Shown piece after piece: positions 57,433 through 64,000 of a stretch of DNA of 64,000 bases; positions within the stretch are counted from its first letter, which is position 1, and every line of letters starts with the position of its first letter. The position numbers and the translations under genes are program-made. Location: positions 25,177,789-25,241,788 of the forward strand of contig NC_037091.1 in NCBI RefSeq assembly GCF_002994745.2, read 5' to 3'. The notes beneath the pieces are model-generated. The model saw nothing but the letters and a program-made list of their open reading frames with translations, ran no database searches and was not told where the DNA came from. Source of the stretch: Rosa chinensis. Lineage: Eukaryota; Streptophyta; Magnoliopsida; Rosales; Rosaceae.

Positions 57433-58640
57433 TAAAAATACTTTAAACTATTTTATCATGGGAAGCATAAGTAATCAATATTCTACTTTTCACCTTGGGA
57501 AAGTTTATGATTGTTCTCCTTGGTTATGGGAGGAGAGAGTCCTTAACTCTTCAACTTCATCATTACCATAAGGTAATGAAGGACAATGTTTCTCCTTGGG
57601 AATATTGACCTCAATAATTGAGGGAACATGATGTATGTCTTCAAGCGCCTCAACCTCCTCACTAGAGAAGTCATCATCTTCTTCGAAATGATCTTCTAAT
57701 CCCTCATGTTCACTGTGAAGCTTAGATTTCTAATATTAATTGCACCCACACCTTCGAAGTCTAGTTTCTCACCTCATCTACATTGTAACTTTCATAACCA
57801 AGCTTGCTATCATGCACATCGACATCATCATTTTGAACTTGAATAGCAAAGTCTTGCTTAAGATGCTCAATATACTTTTCTTCTCTTGAATTAGGCTCCA
57901 CTTGGTCAAGGAAAGACTCTTGCTCATGAAAAATGGTGAAGAGTGGCTCTCATGCAAAACTAATCTTGAGTTACTCATTGGAATGTGTAATCATTTCTTA
58001 AGAAGTTTGCAATGAGCTTGAGAGACTTGCAATTGAACTAGTAATTCTTCAAGAGATGGTTTCCTAGGCTAATAAGCTTGCTCTTCAGGATATGCTTATA
58101 GTACAACTGTCTCTTTATACATGTCTATCCTATGCTCATACTCTTGCTTAAAATTTGGGTACTTAAATCTCAAAGAACACTCAAAAGGTGAGTGCTACAG
58201 AGAGTTACACATGACATAAGGTTCGTTGTAAGAAGGCATAGGACCCTCGGTATAGGTATCCCCTTGTCCATAAGCTCCACCATAAAAAATTTGTCGCCAA
58301 TATCCCCTGGAGTCTTCCCATCCACAACTTCATTGATCTATTTCTTAATGTGATGAGAAATAAGTACCTAAGAATGAGATTACTAACCAAAAATTAAACA
58401 AAAATAGGAAAATAAGTACACATCCATAACAACTAATTAAACCAACAAATAACAAGTTTGGTATTCTTCTAGAATTTAAAATTTATTTCTTTTCTTAGTT
58501 AAATTAGGTTTTTAATTTTGTCGTACTTTACAAGGAATATGTATTTACTTTCCTTAAATACATTTTCTAGTTCTATTAGATTATGTAACATTTTTTATGC
58601 ATATATAAGCACTAATCATGCTAAACATTCCCCCATGGCT
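57433..58640 (-). pseudogene. Possible decayed retroelement gag-like sequence
   Basis: On the minus strand pieces such as YGQGDTYTEGPMPSYNEPYV, YPNFKQEYEHRIDMYKETVV and KPSLEELLVQLQVSQAHCKL appear in order, separated by stops. The Y/N/E-rich and SLEELL-type phrases recall the C-terminal gag linker of Athila/Ogre-type elements, but no conserved domain was seen. Treat the family as tentative. Confidence 0.3.
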
Positions 58641-58679
58641 CGTCTCCTTTCTCTTTTTTTTTTTCCCTAGCTCTCATCT

Positions 58680-59590
58680 CTAATGGTGGCATTAGTGGGC
58701 TCTGTGACGACAACCCCAACTGGCTTTAAGCATTAAAGGGGGGGGAGGGCGCGCGGCTACCTTTTTGTTTTCTTCCTTCTCTTCTCCAGGTGTTGGCTAT
58801 GGGGGTAAGGGTAGACCCTCGATAGGATCGTGTTTTTTCATTGTTCATGATCATGGCTGGTGAGTCGAGCGGAGATGGCGTCATTACGCGGCAGCATGAT
58901 ACTAGATCGGGTCGGTTGTCCATAGTCGATAGTAGTCCTGGTTCTGATCTTCCTCCTAGTGTGAGTGACGAGGATGCTTTGCTAGAGCTTTGGAGGGTAG
59001 ATCTAGATGCAGCGGTTTTCGAGGCTAGAAGGTTGGTGCAGTAGCTGATATGGGGCACGGTTCGGTTTCTCAATCTGGCGGTGGTTGCGATGCGGGGCTT
59101 GGCCCAGCGGGAAGTCTGGGGACACTGATGGCGACCCGAATAGGAGGAATGGCAGCTAGGGTTTGGTTGCGCTCTTTGCTGTTGATTTTGGGATTCTGGG
59201 TCTACATTCTAGAATTTTCTTTTCTTTGGTTTGGGCTTGCACCCAGTTGGATTGGTGGGTCAGTATTTTTTATTTTTTATCTTTTCTTGAGCCTGGAGAA
59301 GGCTCCTATGTGTACGTAGGGTGTTTTCTTTGGGTCTATGAATAATATTGGGGAAAAATCTTGACTGTGTTCGGAAGCTTACCTGGTAGTGTTCGGTTAT
59401 TGAGGAAGTTGGAGCCTTATTTCTAGGGTTTCATTGTGTTTGACTAGTTTAGGGCTTGTTGTATGCTTTTCATTCATGGCTCATATCTGTTGTAGCCTAG
59501 TGTTCAGGTGAGTCATATTTGTAATGTTTCCCACTTTACTATTAATGGACTAACACCTCTTGCGTTAAAACAAAAAACACCAGTCATGCT
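58680..59590 (+). mobile_element. LINE-derived or similar retroposon
   Basis: The GC-richer stretch has a 64-codon frame from the ATG at 58853 (MAGESSGDGVITRQHDTRSG). It ends in GCGTTAAAACAAAAAACACC and an A run near 59599-59608. The layout suggests an internally deleted L1-type element keeping an ORF1 head and 3' UTR. No RT motif and no clear TSD were found. Confidence 0.4.
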
Positions 59591-60478
59591 TTGTATTAAA
59601 AAAAAAATTATCATATCAAATTTAATAAAATCAGAGGGGTAATTTTTTTTTTTGGAGTAAAATGAGGTCAGTCCTTTATTGAAATTGAAAGATTACAATG
59701 AAACGACGTCAAGCATCAAGAAAGAAATAACAGTACGAAATGAAAAAGATACGAAAATTGCATCGGAAATACAAGAATTAAAAATGCAAGAGCAACAACG
59801 TCGAAACGCATCACTGATTTTATACTACGGATTGTAGCCATGTAGTGAATTGAGTAGTCAGTGGTTTGACTACCCATGCAACTCCAATGCACAAATTGAC
59901 AAAAACCAATTTGGCACTGGAATGAGGGCACTCTCCCACCTAAAGATCGAAGCCGACCAAGAGTGTCAGAACATGGCCATGTTGGCAGACGATCTTTCAC
60001 GAACAGGTACCATAAACTTGGGTCTTGAATCCAATACAAATAACGCCCAGGAGTCCCAAGCCATTCTAGCATTTGACACACAACACAACAAAGATAGCGT
60101 GTCGCAGTCCAAATCCAAAACCCACTTGGATCCCAGATCCAGATCCTGTTGCAGATTCCACCCGAATCCCAGATCCGGATCCAGATGCACAGTTGGCTTC
60201 GGGTTAGAAACAACAAACTCCCATTCCATTCCCATCGCCAAAACCACCGCTGACTCACTCCCACACCGACCACCCCCAAGCGATGTAGAGACCAAGATGA
60301 AGAGCGAACCACCAGACCTGCACGATCAAAATCAAAACGAATAGAACCAGCCAAATCTCGATCAGTCCCTGTCAACCCCTGGTTGCGCAAGGCGGTGATG
60401 CCTCCACTTGGATAAACCAAATCGCTGCATTTTGCCACCTCTGTCAGCCAGCCACAATGAACAATAGCCAAAAAACCA

Positions 60479-63140
60479 TGTTACGTCCCGAACCTAAATT
60501 TACTGATTTACTAATCATTAGGACGGTAAACGCCATTTACTTTCACTTTTACTGTCGTTTCAGTACTATTAGGGGGCCCTAAAATATGACTTTTTGTTCG
60601 GGTCAAAATTTGAGAAAATGTTGTTCATGAAAGTTGTAGAGGACGTTAAACCGAGCGCGTGCATATGTGGTACGTAAAAATCGGAGTTCATATGAGAAAG
60701 TTATGGCCAAAATACTAAAGTTACTGTTCATAGTAATTTTCTATAAATAGCCGAGTTACTGTGGTAAGTTTTCATTTTCGGAAACTTACCGAGCCCTCCC
60801 GATTCTCTCTCCCCGATTCTCTCTTCCTCTCCGACCTCTTCACCTTCTTCCGGCCATAACTCCTCCGTCCGGCGACGGATTTTGACGTATAAGATGTCGT
60901 TGGAAAGCTCTCTTCCTTCCCTTCATTTCTAGTTCGTTTCGTAGCTTAATATGAATTACGGAAGATGCAACAACGAGAAGAAGAGGACGGTCACTGTAGC
61001 AGTTTTGAGTCAACGCCGATATTTTCCGATTCCGGCAATCTCCGGCCACCAAATTGGCGTCGAAGGTTCGGTTTTTGACATGGATCATTTCCCCTAAGGT
61101 CTTTCATTTCAATTTGCAGTGTAGAGGTCGAATTAACAATTTCAATTTCTACGGTTCTTGGAATTTCTGGAAATTTTTCACCGGCCAAATTGGAGCTCTT
61201 CCAGGTAAAATTGGAACTTGTTGCAGTTGAGAAAGAGGTTGGATTTGTTGAGTAGATGGTGCTGCCAAATTTTGGTGGCCATCAGAGGTGGTTGTCGGTG
61301 GCGCGTTGGGCCCATGCGCTGCCACTGTTGGTGGCGCGTGGAGGCGTGTAGGGCAGTGTTTTAATTTTGGTTTTTAGCCCATTAAATTGTATATATGTTG
61401 TAGAGCTTGTATGTGAAGTTTGGTGAATTATGGAGGAGTTTGGAATTATTTGTGAATTTCCGAAGTTTAAAGTTTTGTGATTGAATTGTTAGAAATTCGG
61501 CCGTCGGATTTCCCTCGTTTTCGTTTTGGAATATGTTAATTGAGGAATTGGTGTTGTGGGAGAGATTTGGGTTGAATTTGAGAAGTAATGGAGATAGGGA
61601 TTTTCAGGTTTCGTTTAGGTTCGTAATTATTTTATCGGATTGCCGTTTACGGAAATATAATTGTGTACAGGGTAATGCCTCAAGCTACGGTTAAATGAAG
61701 GAACTCGTTTGCGTGGTCGCCCAATAGTACTGTGAGTGGACTTTTGTTTTCAAATAAGTGATGCATGCATTTATATATTAAAGCATGTTCTATTTAATTA
61801 ACATATTATTTTCCGAGCATATGAATTTAATTGCGAATTATCTCGTGGATTTGCTTTCAATAATGATTCTCATGAAATAAATATTGATTTATACCGGTGG
61901 TGAATTTCGGATATTAATTTGTTGTGCTCGGATTCGAATTTATAATTTATGTTGAATTTTGACTAATTATTTTTCCGAGTTGATTTCCAGAATTAAGTAT
62001 ATTTCTGTTCGTTGATTTGAGATTTTTGGAAAGATTTTCGAAATGGGATTTCGATGAAGTGATTTCCTATTTATTTATCGACTTTCGGTTTTGGCATTGG
62101 GAATGCCTTGTTGATAATCTAATTATTCTTTTAGCGTGTGGGACACGCTGTTGATTTATGTGACTTTCTACGAGAATTTTCGGTACGGTTGGGAATCGTA
62201 CCTGTGTTTTCTTTATTCGCGGGACTTATGGGGAAGCCTTACTGTTTTTCGATTTTCGTATGATTTTAACCCACCATACCTAGGTCGTCATATTTATTGC
62301 TAGCTAGCCTATTAGTACTCCTCCCTGCTTACTATGTGTTCGTGGGTGAGTAAGAGCAGAGCATGGGATGCTCCAGAGTGTGGGACACTCCGACCCGAGC
62401 CTGGGAGGCTCCCTTCTTTCGTATGGTGAAACTTCTTCCCCATATTTTTTTCGTTGCTTGACTAGCGGGGCTAGTCCGATTTTCACTGTAGCCAGCGGGG
62501 CTGGTCTTATCTTCTTGAGAAACGAGATTTCGGTTTTACAATATATTTGTTTTTCGAATCTTGTGACTAGCGGGGCTAGTCGGTGTATCGTTTTGAAATC
62601 CTTGGATTTAAAGTTAAATGTGTTTTACCATTTGTGCATGCATCGGTTTTTAATGAAATAAATGTGGGAAAGTATGAAATCCTTTTTCTTTTAAATTGTT
62701 TATTTTGTCCACTCACGCTAACGTTTTTTGTCTACTTTCCCCTGGGCCTTTCGATTTCTAATGCCCAGTTTGCAGGCGAATTAGTGGAGGTCAGGCGTAC
62801 ATGACATTTGAGGCATAGTTGTCACTACTTCCGCAGCGTAGGATCGCTTGATCCTTTACTCTTCTTTTTATATCCTTGTGTATAGTAGTATTGCTCTGTT
62901 AACCTTTGGGATTAGTATTTCTGAGTTTGTGTTTTGTGAAAGTGGAGTTGTTGGTAATTGGGAGCAGGGTGGCTCCAGGAGTATAAGGTTGGTTTGCTTA
63001 AAGTGTTTTGTGTGTTTTACAGGTTTTTGGGTAGTCCATTTTAGAGGTGACTCTGCCGAATTTTTGGTAGAGTTATCCCTAAGGTGGGCCCCACAGGGCC
63101 ACCTCGGATTTCAGGGTGAAATTCGGGGCGGGTCCTGTCA
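60479..63140 (+). mobile_element. Third copy of the 2.7-kb LTR family (uninterrupted)
   Basis: TGTTACGTCCCGAACC to GGGCGGGTCCTGTCA, 2662 bp, with perfect TSD AACCA at 60474-60478 and 63141-63145. TATAAATA lies at 60742-60749. It is collinear with 29364-32043 throughout. As the intact copy it serves as reference for the family. No primer site or domain is seen, so it is a solo LTR. Confidence 0.92.
62133..62581 (+). repeat. Array of short hairpins, mostly with GGG loops, in the LTR
   Basis: Perfect small inverted repeats follow each other: AGCGTGTgggACACGCT (62133-62149), GGTACG...CGTACC (62182-62202), GAGCATgggATGCTC (62359-62373), GAGTGTgggACACTC (62376-62390) and GAGCCTgggAGGCTC (62397-62411). 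GACTAGCgggGCTAGTC follows (62460-62476), then CCAGCgggGCTGG near 62492, then GACTAGCgggGCTAGTC again (62565-62581). The same array is present near 31055-31480 and 32264-32710. Confidence 0.9.
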
Positions 63141-63491
63141 AACCACCACTGTCCCACGCGCCCTCACAACATCCTCTTCACAGGATCTATGTCAAGAGCC
63201 ATTTGCACCGACAATCCACCACATCTCCATTGCCTAGACTTCGGAAACCCTAGGAGACAACCACCACCTCTAACGTCCTCTGCTCGAGCAATCAAAACAA
63301 ACACCCCACCACCGCCACTGTGGAGAGCCACTCACGAGAGTAAAGAGAAATAGGTTGAAACCCATGATAGACTCCATGAATATGGAGTAGGTGCAGGAGT
63401 GGCGAACCCGAAGAAACGCCGAAATCCAAACCCTAGTAGAGCTAGGTCGGCAGAGTTTTTTTTTTAAGAAAAATAATATCAGAGGGGTAAT

Positions 63492-64000
63492 GTTGGTTGG
63501 TGAAAGCCGAGACAGTTCCCATTACAAGATATGTGTGGCAAAAGAGACAAATTCAGAGAGTAAAAAAATGAAAAAGAAAGAAAAAACGTGGACGTGTTTT
63601 AAGAAGTATACACGAACAACCATCGAAGGTTCCATGAAAGTAGAAGAAGCGGAGACACCAATGCACAGAGAAGTGGACTACACTACACCACACTACACTA
63701 CACTACAGATTGCAGAATACAAAGCGAGGGGAGTGAGTAAGAAAAGGGTCATGTTCCCAATCCCATCCATTGCCAGCCAATCGTTCATAAATATACCTCA
63801 CCGTCTTTTGCCATTCCCCAAAAACACCCACTTCAAAGCTGGCACCCGAAACTCAAAAAAGAAAGAAAAATTTAAATAAAAAAAAAGAAAAAAACCAGAA
63901 ATGGGAAGTGTAGGACACCCATATTCAGGCATCACCGCCCAATTACTAAACTAGTAGCGTTTTTCAGTTTTAGTCCTTTAAAAAAAAAAAAAAATTAAAA
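63492..64000. other. Non-coding right edge, no gene recognised
   Basis: It contains a CACTACACTA-type simple repeat near 63680-63710 and several A runs (63880-63890, 63980-63995). The open frame that spans 63391-63879 crosses the retroposon boundary at 63478, so it is a chance frame. Confidence 0.5.

Larger units (their letters stand above)
59644..63477 (-). mobile_element. Poly(A) retroposon with 14-bp TSD, split by an LTR
   Basis: A 14-bp direct repeat ATCAGAGGGGTAAT stands at 59630-59643 and 63478-63491. The left end is poly-T (to about 59653), so on the minus strand the element ends in poly(A) after a TTCAATAAAGGACTGACC signal. Without the LTR (60479-63140 and one TSD) it is about 1.2 kb. 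The minus frame 60471-59716 (MAIVHCGWLTEVAKCSDLVY) is open but shows no known domain. It may be a short LINE derivative or a retrocopied transcript. The TSD length excludes LTR and most DNA elements. Confidence 0.75.

Noticed and set aside
59850..60344. 164-codon plus-strand frame in the retroposon
   Set aside because: Opposite to the poly(A)-defined direction of the element; no domain, and codon pattern mirrors the minus frame.
63391..63879. 162-codon frame at the right edge
   Set aside because: Begins at GTG, crosses the retroposon TSD and consists of A-rich low-complexity sequence.
1..64000. tRNA, rRNA or organellar insertions
   Set aside because: No cloverleaf, rRNA core or plastid/mitochondrial gene was recognised by reading; a tRNAscan/Rfam run would be decisive.

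Overview
The window looks like nuclear DNA of a eudicot plant. It has AT-rich intergenic sequence, plant-type TATA boxes and AATAAA signals, and split genes. Its transposons are plant families: Tat-type Ty3/gypsy elements with the TTGGCGCCGTC primer site, hAT elements starting TAGGGCTGGG, CACTA with a Ulp1-like peptidase piece, a MULE carrying a gene fragment, a Helitron and L1-type LINE tails. The flavour suggests a fabid/rosid such as Rosaceae, but I cannot fix the species from sequence alone.

Only two genes look intact and host-derived. They are paralogous secreted glycine/serine-rich proteins at 6534-7037 and 10004-10354, about 3 kb apart on the + strand. Both have a TATAAATA box, a signal peptide and the shared motif SEGRVARKDLG. 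Nearly everything else is mobile DNA in layers, many of them closed by a target-site duplication (TSD) that can be read directly.

Layout. 1-3735: Ty3/gypsy pol relic split by a solo LTR (824-2665, TSD CCTAC). 3736-6380: AT-rich spacer with diverged tandem repeats and a LINE tail. 6390-10562: the two glycine-rich genes, with a 5'-truncated LINE RNase H fragment and microsatellites between them. 11099-14524: three DNA transposons side by side, namely a 989-bp hAT derivative, a Pack-MULE-like element holding a cyclase/formamidase exon, and an 896-bp minus-strand Helitron. 14615-19027: LTR-like relics and a 3' LTR with its polypurine tract. 21609-37479: one old LTR split by a CACTA element (21628-26477, TSD TAT) and a 9.7-kb hAT element (26960-36624, TSD CCAGCAGC). 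The hAT transposase gene is itself split inside its BED finger by an LTR (28137-33117, TSD ATAGT), which holds a nested copy of its own family (29364-32043).

37480-52027: a second nest. LTR fragments surround a copy of a Tat antisense gene and a complete but pol-less Tat element (41695-51357, TSD CATAC). That element keeps 5' LTR, primer site, decayed gag-protease, an antisense ORF, a tandem-repeat block, polypurine tract and 3' LTR, and carries a solo LTR (46198-48281, TSD CAACC) inside the antisense ORF. 52248-57432: an old minus-strand LTR relic hosting a younger non-coding LTR element (52483-56618, TSD CAAAG). 57433-64000: decayed retroelement sequence, a LINE derivative and a minus-strand retroposon (TSD ATCAGAGGGGTAAT), split by a third member of the 2.7-kb LTR family (60479-63140, TSD AACCA).

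The strongest unusual signals are: (i) an array of short hairpins, most with GGG loops, in the 2.7-kb LTR family; (ii) the pol-less Tat element built around an antisense gene, plus a second copy of that gene; (iii) a CCGCTAGCGG-rich repeat vocabulary shared by the Tat element and the younger non-coding element; (iv) the exon-carrying MULE; and (v) the paralogous glycine-rich gene pair. All identifications are by reading; no database search was run.
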